NCBI GenBank assembly: GCA_022661535.1
Contig: JAKULF010000007.1
Location: forward strand, 3,286,001-3,350,000
From: Eutypa lata
Lineage: Eukaryota > Ascomycota > Sordariomycetes > Xylariales > Diatrypaceae
DNA: 64,000 nt
Direction: 5' to 3'
Shown: in pieces, positions 22,834-35,600 of the stretch
Layout of the letters: each line of letters starts with the position of its first letter
Numbering within the stretch: position 1 is the stretch's first letter
The notes under the pieces: model-generated
What the model saw: the letters and a program-made list of their open reading frames with translations, nothing else
What the model was told of the DNA's origin: nothing
The model's database searches: none
Program-made: the position numbers and the translations under genes

Positions 22834-24425
22834 GAGGTCGGATATTTTCGTGGTGCTGGTGAAAAGGGGCAAATCTTACTCAGGGGGTCGCCAGGTGGGA
22901 AGTGACTTCCGACATTGCTGGGTTACCGGGGTTTTTCGTGGACCGCAGACCTTGCTCAAGGCAAGACGTGTGGACCCCTTAGGTAGCCGGGGCGTTGCAG
23001 AGGTATTGAAAGTTTTCAACAAGTTAAACGCCCTCGAAGTATCTCGCTGAGCCAAGGGCCAAGAAGTGAGTGCGTTTGTTGCTGCTTCGGTTCCAGTTGG
23101 ATGGAGGAAACCAACTCGCGTTTCAAACTGGCGGACAGGTATATTGGTCAAGGGAAGTGCTATGTGGTGCAGACTATAATAGTCTGCGTAATATGTATAT
23201 GTATCAATGTTACATGTATATATTGTCTAGATAGGAGTCTATTTGTCAGTGGGAATACCCATTTTTCACAACGTGGCATACGACGCTACCTACATCAAGT
23301 CAACCTTGACGGCCATGTTCAATCTAACATAGACTCTTAAACTGTAGACATATATGTTAGTCTACCCCGTATGGGGTTATGAGTTTAAAGCATAGTAGGT
23401 AGAGTCAAGACAATATCTACAAATACACAGTACCCGGCCTTCCGCACAGAACGTGCTATGGCTGTGAACCTCATTGATTATGGGTGTGTTGTTATATTAA
23501 GATTTAAGGTTAGAACCAGGGCTAGCACAGGGGCAACAACAGACTGTAGGTCCACGTGGAAGCCGCAGCTTGTCCCACCGAGATACTACTGAAAGTGGAT
23601 CTCATGGTAAATGGGCTGAGGCTATCACGACGGATTATAATGGTATGGTATAACTAGAGCGAACTAGTCTTCATGATATGATCACGGAATACGCTGCACC
23701 AAGGCTAATTAAAAGCCGGATATGGAAATCTGCATGACCGGAACGGGTAAGGCATGAAATTACTACTGCAGGAATGATTTAGGGATGCAATGGAATAATT
23801 CAGAACTCTACGGACGGAATGCGATGCTTTGAAGAGTTGCACAAGCTTTCGCACGCTTAGTTATCTTCGTACAATAAACGTAGTGTGTAGGTGTGGTCCC
23901 GACGAGCTGTTAAGGTCACACACCGCTTTAAAAGGGGTGGCAGATGTGTGTAGGGGCAGGCTGGGATTCGGGCAGAATTGGCTTAGGGCTGCCCACATAT
24001 CCTCTGGAATAGGAACGCCTTGGAAAGAAGTTCCAGTTATCGTCCATGAGAGTACACGTAATTTAGGTTTCCTGAATCAAATCTTTACTTATGATGAATT
24101 AGCATGGTTCTGCAGGGTTGCCTGTGACGGTTACGGAATTTCACCCCGAACGCCCCGTGTATCCAGAGGTTACACCGTGAAAGGGGTGCCAGAGAAACTC
24201 GCACAGATCGACCCAACCATGTCATCTACCAGATCGGAATCCGTAGCTCATCATCATTCAAGCCTAGGATAGATATACTTATAGATCCCCGCAATGTTAA
24301 CATTGCTATAGTCACACTAATGCCATGCATATATACTCAGCCACAAATGCTTACTGATGTATCATGTGTGCCAACTTGCTTCTAATCCCTAGTAGATGAT
24401 GGTAATTGTAGAGTAAAGATCTAGT
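22834..24425. other. Intergenic spacer, no firm gene
   Basis: One plus-strand frame of 147 codons (23829-24272) is present, but I recognise nothing in it. The rest is A+T-leaning spacer leading to the 3' end of the minus-strand MAPR gene. Confidence 0.45.
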
Positions 24426-25257
24426 CTACTCAAGATTTGTTGCGCCTTCAACGACACCCACGATGTTGTAGCGGTTCGAGAAGAACGTGACCCAGTCGTT
24501 CAGCGTGGACTTCTGCTTATCATCGAGATCCTGCCACTCCGGCTTCACGTCATCAGCGTTTGTTGACGTCTTCGCCAACGCACGAGAAGCATCCTTCCCG
24601 GCAAAAACTGGGTACAGTTAGCAAACATGTTTCCTATTACTAGAGAGCGGTGAGGATATGAGCTAGAGATGTCGGGCGACGCTGGCCTCCTTCAATAGTG
24701 AGCATCAAGACACAACAAGCAAACATCGGGGAGCTCGATGCAGGATGCAGTATCTCGATGCACAGAGAAGGGAGTCGGAGTCGCAGATACCCTTGCTGGG
24801 GTAAGGCTAAGGGGCATTTGGGGCTTACCGTGATATGACCCGCCAGCTTGGTACGCTTTGTTTCCAGTCACGTCGTACACTTTGCCCTAACAACCCAATA
24901 TGAGCATAGAACCTAGCCAGTGAATAGAGCAGGGAACTTGGGCTTGGATGTGGTCGATCCTTCGGGGTTAAATAATCCCATGCTGACCCGACTGCTACAC
25001 GATCCCGTCAACTAGGCCATCATACCTTGATTGCTACATAAGCCTTCTGCCCTTCCTTGCCTAATTATAACCTGTCAGCGATGTCTTAAGACTAGATTCA
25101 TACAATATTCAGTAGCAAAGCTCGCCCAGTGTGAACAACAAGACGTTCAAAGGATACTAAACGCACCATTGGCCTTGGCTAAGTCGTCCAAAGAGATAGG
25201 GTCATCTTTGGGAGGGTCAAGATTGACCGGAACCTTGGGCTCGAACTTGCCAGCCAT
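24426..25257 (-). CDS. Cytochrome b5-like heme/steroid-binding (MAPR, Dap1-type) protein
   Basis: Four-exon model: 25257-25167, 25060-25026, 24886-24829, 24607-24426, giving 121 residues. Donors are GTGCGT, GTATGA-like, GTAAGC-like and acceptors TTAG, TTAG, CCAG; each join restores the family sequence. The protein opens MAGKFEPKVPVNL, then DPISLDDLAKANG, AYVAIKGKVYDVTG, AYQAGGSYHVFAGKDASRALA, and ends with WVTFFSNRYNIVG. This is the cytochrome b5-like fold of the membrane-associated progesterone receptor family, which binds heme through tyrosines and in yeast (Dap1) supports sterol P450 enzymes. The KVYDV and GGSYHVFAGKDASRAL blocks are the family hallmark. It lacks the N-terminal membrane helix of longer members, as many small fungal versions do, so it is probably soluble or peripheral. 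It is transcribed away from the MGR3-like gene, with a shared 479-bp upstream region. Confidence 0.9.
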
Positions 25258-25736
25258 GATACCTGATATCTATGTAGGAGCCGAGGTAATAAATAACGGA
25301 TTGGGCTAATTCGGAGGTACTTGAAAGTGGTTATAGGTCTGAGAATGGAGCTTTGTTTGGGTTCTATTTCCCAAAAAGCTTCTAAAAAGCCTTGAATCAA
25401 GACTTCAGAAGCGATATTACGTCAAAGTAATATTGTTGTTGTTTTGAAGAAAGAAAGATCTTTAAATTGTTATGGTGATTGATGATCGGAATTCAAGGAA
25501 TGTTGGGGGAGGGGGACTAACTAGGATACAGTGTATAGTCCTGTCTAGGAAGTAAATACACTGTGGCTATCCAGAGAGCTTAACTCAGCTCTTAAGCTAA
25601 TATCGTCATCGTTCGTCCATTTTTCGCATTCAATCGCAGAGATAAATGCTTGAGATTTCAATGTTTGCATAACATCTTTCTTCGTATTCCTGCTCTGCCG
25701 TATGCTCCAGCGTATGCTAAATCGTACATCTGCGCG
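25258..25736. promoter_or_regulatory. Shared upstream region of divergent MAPR and MGR3-like genes
   Basis: These 479 bp separate two start codons pointing outward, so both promoters must lie here or overlap. I see no clear TATA or CCAAT element that I would assign to one gene. Confidence 0.5.
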
Positions 25737-27526
25737 ATGTCGGCATTACGCATCATTGAGCTTCGGTCCCTCAACCGTGTCTCAATACCCCATCGTCAAC
25801 CTCACATTACATCATCCCGCCAGTTATCGCGACATTCCCCATGGCTATTGAGACCGGCCACCACTCCACATATAGAATCCTCGATTACATATAGACTACA
25901 GCAAAGGCGGTATCAATCGTCTTCGCCTAATAAGAAACCCGACGAGCAGAAACCACCACCGCCGTCATTCCCATCAATTCTACGAGCACTACGACAGAGT
26001 TTCAGCTTTCGACCGTTATTCAGTGCCTTCCGCGGGCAAAACTTGAGAACTTTGTTTAGACAGAGCCCCGAGGAGCTTACAATCGCTCTTGTTCTGTTCG
26101 TAATACCCTCGATAATACTCAATGCGTAGATACTATCATAATAGGAACTAATGCTGTACTGTTACTTTTGAAGTCTCGCTTGTGCCGCTGGCGTATGCGC
26201 CTATGTAATATATGCCTATTTCAATTATTTCCAATCTCAGCAGTTTACTCGCTTCCCACCACAGATCGCCAAATCTCTCCGAAGAGCCCTCTACTATAGC
26301 AACTACTCCCCCGACCCCCCACTAGCCCTCAAATACTACAAGCTTGCTCTCGAACAATGCTCGGCCGCCGGTCTCGACCCGTTTTCCAACGAAGTTCTAG
26401 GCGTCAGGATCCAAATAGCAGCATGGCTGGAGAAAATTGGCAACTACCAAAACTCCATCGAAGTTCTGGAGACCCTCCTAGGAGATTGCAAGAAGTGGAT
26501 TGAGGTTATGGAGAAGAGCACACAGGAAGGATTGATTGACAAATCCGGGCATTTGATCAACCCGGAGGGATCATCTCTTGTGACAAAACCACGCGCAACA
26601 AGTGATAACGAAGCCGAAAGCGATAAAGAACCGGAGCCTGATACGGAGAACCTATGGGGTAAGCGGACGAGAGTTCTAGGGAAGTCGGTGGGAATCAGCG
26701 CGAAGCTCGGGGAGTTGTATGCGGACGAGCACGTTCTGCAAAGCGACGTAGCTGGAGAGCGCTTGATCTGGGCAGTTGAAACAATCTTGAAGGAATTGCA
26801 GAGACGGCAAGTCGAAGGTGTGAAAGAAGGTGAGGGCGATTGGATGAGCCCAGAAGAAATTGGAGGTGCCTTAGAAGGTATGTGGCATGCTAATATAGCG
26901 ATATGGATATTCCACGTCTTATGTTACGGAATGCTCACTCACATACTTAGCTCTCGGAAACCATTACGAATCCAAGTCGAAGCATTACCTCGCAACACCG
27001 CTTTTCCTGCAGGCTATCACGTTATCACCACCGAAAAGCTGTCACACAGCAGTCTTAAGTAAGTTGGAGATTAGAAGTCATGCTTTTGAGAAGCGGCCTT
27101 ATACTTAAACCGGTCTTTGTCCTACTTACATGGTAAGCTAAGCTGACCCTTAAAGTGAACAATTTGGCAATATCCTTGGCACAACAGCCAGTTACTGCCG
27201 CCGCCGCTGCTGCAAACAGCCAAACATTAGGAACTAGCGAACCGGCTAGTCAAGCTCCAACTCGGTCCACCTTGCTCGCCAGCGCCCGTCAATGGGCTCT
27301 GCATGCCGAGGGTACTGCGCGCAAGGTAGAAGGTGAAGCTCGGACCGAAGAGTGCGATGAAGCCTGCGCTGTAGCGTTGTGCAACCTCGCAGACATTGCA
27401 GTGATGTCTGGTGATCTCGAAGAAGCTAGACGGAGGTTCAAGGAGGGCCTAGAATTCAGCAAGAAGATTGGGTTTGAGCCTGCTATTGCTCAGGCCCAGG
27501 ATGGTCTGAAGCGTGTATCAACATGA
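25737..27526 (+). CDS. MGR3-like TPR protein of the mitochondrial inner membrane
   Basis: Four-exon model: 25737-26125, 26174-26877, 26951-27058, 27156-27526, giving 523 residues. The frame is open upstream of 25737 but without an ATG (only TTG at 25650). Introns are 48, 73 and 97 bp. The N-terminus is rich in R, S and H without acidic residues, then RRYQSSS: a mitochondrial presequence with likely cleavage. A proline-rich stretch precedes a hydrophobic helix (about 115-146). Then follow TPR-like repeats: RALYYSNYSPDPPLALKYY, VRIQIAAWLEKIGNYQNSIE, ALGNHYESKSKHYLATPLF, LMNNLAISLAQQ and CNLADIAVMSGDLEEARRRF. In yeast, Mgr3 with Mgr1 presents substrates to the i-AAA protease Yme1, and its length (501) is close. 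A charged linker (SDNEAESDKEPEPDTE) interrupts the TPR region. The donor of intron 1 (GTAGAT) is weak, but the join rebuilds the membrane helix. Confidence 0.85.
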
Positions 27527-30500
27527 CATGAGCATAATGATGCATTGTACAAAAACAAGTAGGCAACCCCAAGTTTAAATAACGGTTTCGAGAACACATA
27601 AATCGCCTCACAATTTCCCAACAAGGTAGCTTTTTCTAAGAAATGCCGAATGATGAGACCCTAGATGAAAGCTTCTGCGACTACAGTCGCATTTTCGCAG
27701 TTGCAGATGAATATTCATAGACCATCGTGCTCTGACCACCCTTCCTCAGACGCTTCATCGCTTGTAGCCAGGTACTGCTTAGTACTGTACAGAATGTAGG
27801 CCTTATCGTGCAAGACTTGACACTGTCACTGAGCGCCAAGTCATATCAGCTTACCTACTACAATGTGGACCTCGCCTCCCTTTCTCTGGTATACATAACT
27901 CTGACACTCACTGTCGTTCGTGAAAGACCGTTCCTTGCTTGCTATATTTCTTTCCTCAGGAAAGCATATCCTTCGATGCTTAAGTCACCTTTTTGGAGTT
28001 ACAACCTCTTGACAAGTTACAAACCTTGTTGGACCAGGGATCGCAACACCAATGTGTCATATCAGGCTGTCGAATTCCTCCTATGTGAGTGCTCGTCTTC
28101 CAAGAGATCTCGCGGGGTGAACTCTCTTTATCGAAAGCGTACAACCTTGCCCCTACGAATTCGACGCGGTATAATATGAGCCTATAAATAGTGTACGGGC
28201 TAGTTACGAACATCAGATCTACTTGACGAATAGTAGATCCAAGCGGGGGTTGAGGGAAACCCGAGAAGAGCGGCTGGGCTACATAGTAGGTCGGCCTTCA
28301 AGAACAGCTACATATAGTCCCACAGATATGGATCCTTACTAATGGCCTTGAATAGGTGACGTGAAACACTCACTCATGCTATGGGGATTACTGGTAGTCT
28401 TGCCACCTTGATCCAATATTCCCCAACGAAGTTAGATTCATTCGAAGCGGTACGGGTCAAGTGTAACGGTGCTTGGAGTGTACATGGAGCATCTGAACGG
28501 TGAACCGCTCTAGTCCCATGGCAAGCTACAACCAGAACGATCCGAACGACGATGAATATCCACTAAGAACCTACCTTTAAGTCTATACCCGACAATAGAC
28601 AAATGTACTCATTGATTCGTTCGGTTGACCCTTTGTTCGAAGCGAGCAAGACGCACTACGGCAAGGTATTGGTATGGGAAGTTGCCCCCCTGAGCTAGGA
28701 GCGCTAGACCAACAATCCCTTCTCCGACACAAGCGCCGTCTTTTCCTCCGCGGAGAAGACCAGTAACATTCTACAAATTACGATTTCAATATTGGTGGAT
28801 ATGACTTAAGAAGGAATCCAGAATCTACTCTTCGCCATCTCGCACATTTCTATTTAAACTGCTCATCCGGCACCTCTATCCACGAGAATAGGGGGGTTTG
28901 ACGCATGAGCCGACTTCTCACTCCTCCTAGAAGTCGATATGCCCTAGAGCCGTATTTCGAAGATTCTATTCTTACGCTGCGTCTTTGAATATACTAACAG
29001 ACCGTATCATATGCACTACCTCCGTGCACTCCCGTTTGTACCTCAACGAAGCTCACCAGCTAGGCACTCTCAAGACAACGATAACTTCTACGGGATGCCA
29101 TCATGAGGGGGAATATAGCAATCTGGAAACGAACAACAAATAACACCCTATTTGCCCTAACTCGAATTTCTTCAGAGAATATGAGATATGATGTACGGCT
29201 ACTCAACAGATCTACGCTCTACCCAAGTCACCATACTATCCTACTGAATATTGGCGACGACGATGATGACGACAACATAGGGGCTCCCAAATTTCTCTAT
29301 CCTAAGCACTTGTCTATTGCATCCTCTACTTACTTGAGTACCGACTGCTTCTCTAATATCCTTCCAATGTACGAATTCATTTACACAACCCAAATTTGAT
29401 AGTAGCTAATGGCCTAATTCAATCCCTTGTGGCTATGGTTCCAACAAATTGCCTAGTAGGACGCGCGCTGTCTCTCCAGAGAAGGGGCTTCCGCCAAGTA
29501 AAAGTGCCGTTTCGATGCCACCTGCTAAAAATTTCCAATAGGCGCAGCTGAAAATAGCAACGGAAAAATTCCGATGGGAATTGACGTAACCTGCCATTAA
29601 CGTCGCGGGGTCCGTCCGTCCATCCATTTCTGTCTCATTCCCTCTTAACCACCCAACTACCTCTAGATACATCCAGATGGAAAAAACAGAAAAGAAATGC
29701 TGCGAAATAAAATAAAACGATAAACGATAAAACTTATGGCAGTTTCCCCGTTGGTATGCTTGCAGCAAACTTCCAATTTGCAACATGGCTTAAACTACAG
29801 TACTATACTTGGAGATTGTAGGTATCAAGGTAGGTATGTATCATCGCGTCGACACATCATACATGCGACACCGAGATGCTACATGCCACGACGGGAGCAA
29901 GCAGTGCCCGCGGAGTTTGGGCGCAGCTGACATGTCCGCGATCGGACGAGGCGCGCTGCTGACAGCTTCGGGGCGTTCGCTCTTTCTCGCGCTCTCCCAC
30001 CACCGTCTAGTTATCTGTCTCGCGAAGAAGAAGGAAGAAAAAGAAGAAAAATCGAAATTTTTTTTATTTTTATTTGTTCGATGACGCACACCAAGCCATC
30101 AATCAATATCTAATCTGAGAAGAGAGGAGACACCAGATCTAGGCGGTCCTGCTACTTACCTACCTAGGTACCTACCTACCTACCTAACCTAACAGGATCT
30201 CCACGATGTTTATTTTTGGATTTAGAGTGATGGAGGAGGACGCACGGTTCCCCCCCATCGTTTATTATTAACTCTTTTTGTTACATACGTTAGCTTGCTT
30301 GCTCTGTCTTATACCTAACCCCACGGATTGAATTTGAAGATGAGCGGCACCCCCCCGCCCGGCGCGGCGAGGCGAGGCGGTAGCTGAAAAGGTTAGGCGA
30401 CACGAAGAGCTGGGTTCATTCAGGGTTCAGGGTCCCCCTTCCTTCGCGCAAAAGGTAACTAGTAACTAGGGAGGGATGGGAGGGGGCCGTTACCGCCGGT

Positions 30501-30650
30501 TGGGGACTTGGGATTCGTCCTCGGCAATCAAGAAGGGTTGGAATAGCGGGCTTGGCAATAAGCACCTTAAGAGCATCAGAAAATGCAGCGCCGCGCAGCA
30601 CAGCAGAGCAAAGCAAAGCAACCATACATGATGCAGAACTTACCTGTAGT

Positions 30651-30679
30651 TATGTATGTATGTATGTATGTATGTATGT
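30651..30679. repeat. (TATG)n microsatellite
   Basis: About seven perfect TATG units. Many shorter ATGT/TATG runs occur elsewhere in the intergenic DNA. Confidence 0.9.
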
Positions 30680-32475
30680 CAGATGACTGACTTATTACGA
30701 GCAGCAGAAAGACCGGCGAATACGTGTCCTACGCAAAAATGGGTTAGGTAGGTAGCTATCCACCCTTCTTCCCCCAAGAAGACTTCGTGTAGTATCATTC
30801 ACTGTAACCGTAATAAATGCATCGCGAAGACCTCCGAGGCTCGAGTTTTTCTTTTAAGTGCGTCTTGGATAACTCCGAGGCTTTTCGAGATAGAATGGGG
30901 ACAACGGAGCATCAAAGAGGGAAGGAGTAGGAGGGGCTCGATGCGTTTTTTGTTTTTGTTTGGCAACTCCGAGCGACGTTTTTATTCGTCTTATACCACG
31001 TGGGAACGAAGTTGTCAATATTTTGCGATATATCTTATCAGACCCGGGCGCCTGCGTCCCTGCTGCTAAGTCCTTTCGCCGACGGCTATTCCTAGTTACA
31101 TACTTCGATCGTCCGTTATGGCACGATGTTATGCATATTCGTACATACATAGCTACAGAATATAGCTGTAGTTAGCGGGCGTAAAATCCGCTCTTCCCCG
31201 CCGAGGGGGTAACTAGACACTACCTAGGCAGCAATCAATTGATGGTTTCGGCTCTTAGGGGCGCTATTTTTGATACCCTCGGATACAGGAGGTACTTCGA
31301 TTCAAGATCTCCGCGGGCCTAATGTACGACTGCATTTGCATATCTAGAGTACGAATGCTACTCTGCATCACTGGGCTACTGGGCTGCATATTATCATCCC
31401 TTAAATGAACAGGGGAGCGTTTACATTCAGCATCCGTGTAAAATTCGGGTCATCATCGGCTTGTGTAAGCACATTTCAACATGGATACTTGCAGAAGCTT
31501 AACGTTAAGATATTATGTATGTAGTTAATCATTTAGTTAGCATACATCATATTGTAGTATTCTATGTAGTAGTGTTGATCGGAGCTTTTTGAGTCCTGCT
31601 GATTCATAAGCTGTTCAATAGTTCGAGTATATGTGTATGCAAGATGTAGCTCTAAAACTGAAGGTTCCATGGAACGGGATAACTCTAGATTCCTGTCCGC
31701 CTGTGAAGATAGACTCGTACCCTTTTTTAATAGGAAGTCAGACGCGCCACGAGATATCACCAAGGCCCTATCAAGGTCAGTCAAGTATTTGTGCATGCAT
31801 AAACATCAGTACTTTTATATGAATCCTACACGTAGGCAGTCACAGATCCGGTGGAACAGCCCGCTTCTCCGGATATGTTAAGGTTCTGGTTATATGTAGT
31901 GATTAGCCGTTGAACGGTTGACGGGCGTAAGTGGGGATACTATCTAGGCCGCCGACCCGCCGTTAGCCGTTCTTTAGCGCACCGATCGTCTAAACCATAT
32001 TGACTTCAGTTCAGTTCAGTATCGAACATTGCTCTATTATTCGCGGGTATTCTACTGCCTAAAACTATGATGACAGACTCAATTCGTATCTTGACTCGAT
32101 TAGAGGTCTCCTATATGACTTGGCGGTGAAATGTTCGTCCTTTAGTAGCTGCTCCATAGACGGGTCTTTCCCACATTCAGCTTGATGGCGCGAGCACCTC
32201 GCAGGGCGAATCCTTACCCCGTTGATCTTTCAGCTCTAGTGCCGCCTTGATTATATAAAGCACCCTGGCACCCCACTACTAGGGCCGATTTTAACTTCTT
32301 TTTTTATGTATGTATGTCAAGCTTACAGATAGCAGTTCCCTAAAGCAGTAATAATCTAACATTATTTATGTATCTGCAAATCTATGTACAATGCTTCGCT
32401 GCTCTTTAGCAATCGCATTATTTGGTTATTGACACATCCATTGGAGGTTTCAAGAGATACTATGGTATTATGGGT

Positions 32476-32621
32476 AGATTTTAAGATACTGTCAGGTTTT
32501 TCCGCTAAGCATGGGGGCCTGGGTTAGTGTAAACAGGGTATTTCAAGATACTTTGGATATAGACGTTAAGCTTTTATAGGCATAGCTCTCGCCAAGCAGT
32601 ACCTGACAGTGTCTTAAATCT
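32476..32621. repeat. Small foldback element with 21-22 bp inverted ends
   Basis: AGATTTTAAGATACTGTCAGGT at 32476-32497 faces ACCTGACAGTGTCTTAAATCT at 32601-32621. The arms match as inverted repeats except for one extra T and one C/T difference. The loop of about 100 bases has no frame. Size and structure suit a MITE-like non-autonomous element or its decayed remnant. I did not find a second copy by eye. Confidence 0.4.
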
Positions 32622-35600
32622 TTTGCCTGATACAGTATTAATCCGTGGCCGTGTATGCGAAAGTTGGCCTAGACTTTTATAACCCTTGTCACTTCAACAC
32701 CTATAGGGCGTTGAGCTACCGATCTACTTCTAGATCATCGCTTCTTTCCTACCTGTAACTAAAAACAACGATATAACTACTCACATATAAGGCCAGCGGA
32801 GGTTTAGTTAATTGTGTACTTAGGTACTTAACTATATAAATAGATTACTTAGTTAGCTTCCAATGTAAGGAAGAAGGGACAAGCCATAGTAGGTGTAGTT
32901 AAAGCAGTCTGGAATCTTTTGTCTTAGTTAAAAATAATCTGTGATTTTATTTTTTTCACCACAACATAAAATCGAAGTTAGGATTTACCTATTTGAGCCT
33001 ACAGCAGGTACTCGGCATGCAGCAGCCGACATCTTACACCCTTCACCGACATATCCTTCGCCTGCGGACTCCCACCCCTCTTCTCGCAGACGTAGAGTCT
33101 GGTGATCATTCTTTTCATTAGCGAAAAGCTGGGGTTGTGTTCTTTTAACAATGTACATAGGTACATGTAACTAGTGCTCGATGGGTTTTTGGCGGAAATA
33201 CATCTTTGGGTAGTGGACACACGGACATGGGACCCCTTGGGCCATGTCTAGCCAATGGCTGTGGGTACCGCGAGCCAAGACTGCAACCCCTTCAAAATCC
33301 CAGTTACCACGTTCCTGCGCTGTAGATCTCTTGGCAGTCAGCGCAATCGACGGGCGATCAGCAGCCCAAGTACGTACATAGACTACATACTTACCTAATA
33401 CACTTACGTTCTATGCTACATATGTACATTGTATAACAGCAGTTATGTAAGAGGGGTTCAAACCACGGCCGCGGTAACAGCCAAGACGTTACCCAGCTCC
33501 AGAACGAAAGATGATATCTAAATGCAGGTATATTCAACAGCGCGAGACATCTAAACAGAATGCGCTAGCCGAAATCTCAGATGAAAATGTCTAAGACTTG
33601 CTTTACCATGATGGCCTAGTCCTCGCTAGCCGCCGCGAGCCGTCACTATGTACTACCTAATAGCCCCCCGGAGCCGTTCGGATTCTCGGCATCCCTCATC
33701 CGGCCGTGATCTATCTCGTGGTTCACTGCTTACGAGAGAGGAAATGATGGGCTTTGTGATAACTAGTCACATACATACATACATAGCTATATAGCAAGAA
33801 ATCGCAGCACGAGGACGGCCGTCGGGAAAAGACTTGTATCCGGTCACTCCTAAATAGTCGCGAGAACGCGCGTTTCCGCATCTTCGGGGATTTTGCTTTT
33901 GCTTGACTGCTTGATGACCAAACCCCGGAATCTTGTGGTGATGTCATTGCTAGCAATGCTATCAGTGCCGAGGTTGTGTACTACGGGAAATAGCGTTCTG
34001 AGTGATATGGCACCCTAACTAAAATGTGAGCCAGGGCGAGGATGAGGCTTCGGTAACGTGACGGGTTTGATTCCAGGGTATCAGGGGCCGTGATAGCCTT
34101 CTACCGGGCCCAGCGCCGTGTAACCGGGACGTCTTACAGTGGCACTACACTAGTTAGTACCCTGTCGAGCTCTACAGCATGGGTCTCTCTATGTAGTAGG
34201 AACGAGCTTCTTGAAGTAGAGTCTTTAAAGTCTACCGTATTAGAAACAAGCTAGAAGATCGTGAAGCGACGTTGCAATTTGCAAGCTGTCCAAGACCCCA
34301 ACTAATTGCCTAGTTGGCGCACACAACAAAGGGGTGCTGAGGACTACGTTGAGTGAGTTCAAGAAAAGGTTAAAATAGACTCGACGATGAGATCCCACGT
34401 GCTGTTTCTCTCCTGCTGGGGCAGCGGCCAACACGTGTTTCCTCTCTGAGTCTAGCCCCTTTTTATTTTTAAGGCCCAATTTGCTCTAAATACCCCGTGG
34501 GGGAATCTCACCTGCCTCTGCTATGGGATGCCAAGGCGTCCCAATAGTTCTTGTTAAAGCGGCATGTGAAGAAGAAATGACTACGTACGCCCAACGGGCT
34601 TATGCTCCGATCGTCCCTGCAGGACACCGATATGGCTACGGGAGCCGTGGTATCACGGTGTCCCACCGGCTATCGGGTCGTTGGATACCTTCCGTCTAAC
34701 TGCTCCATGTCAAGGAAGAATGGCTAAAGGGACTCTTGCCTGTGATTGATGGAGATGTTACGACAGAATCGTGGCAGTCATTTTTCTACCGACTACTCCT
34801 TCCAGAAGTGGTAGTGACAAGAGCTTGCTGTTATATAAAAAGGTATGGTGGACAATGGAATACAGCTACCAAGAGAACCTAGATGTTCAGGGCGTGTAGT
34901 GAAAATGTAGAGGGAAGTAAAGGGGGTGAATCGACATATCACATATAAGGCTTTTCTAGATCTAGTGGTGGATGATAGATATGATTGGTTCCCAAGAGAG
35001 GACGAACACGCGGCTAGGTGCATTAGGAACTCTATATCGGTATTCGACATCGAGGATAAAAACGTACATGTTAACAGCCTGCCTATATAGGCAATCATGA
35101 TTCCTACATGGCTGCCTCTTTCCGACGCTAACAGGTATCTAGACGTCGGTTAACGCACTTTATAACATATCTTGGTATGTCTAGCGAACTTCGTAATGGT
35201 ACTGATTTTTTGGATTATGGGATCATGTAAAGCGTCAGCATCTTTCGCCGCCAGTTGGGCTATGCTCTTGCCCCCTCTCGCTATCAGGACCACGCTTCCG
35301 GGCTTATCAGCTTGCCTGGAGCAGAGTGTACTTTTCGCTCTACGATCTCAAATGTCAAAAGTGAGTGCTAGAGTGAGAAGAAGTGCTACAAAGCGAGCGC
35401 CACATTCGGCCCTATGGGTGAGCACCACTCCACCATCGTCTGGTCTGCTCTCGTGTCCTATTCTTAGATCCCTTAATAACCACCTAATCGGGTCGTAGGG
35501 CTGTGGGAAGAAAAGCTTGTCCAAGAATGCCAAGCTGTCAAACTGGGCCCTAAGTGGATTCTCTGGACGGCTTGGCATCTTGGCACTTTAAGATGCCAAC

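Noticed and set aside
23829..24272. 147-codon plus frame
   Set aside because: No recognisable domain, no splice or promoter support; could be a species-specific gene but the sequence alone does not show it.
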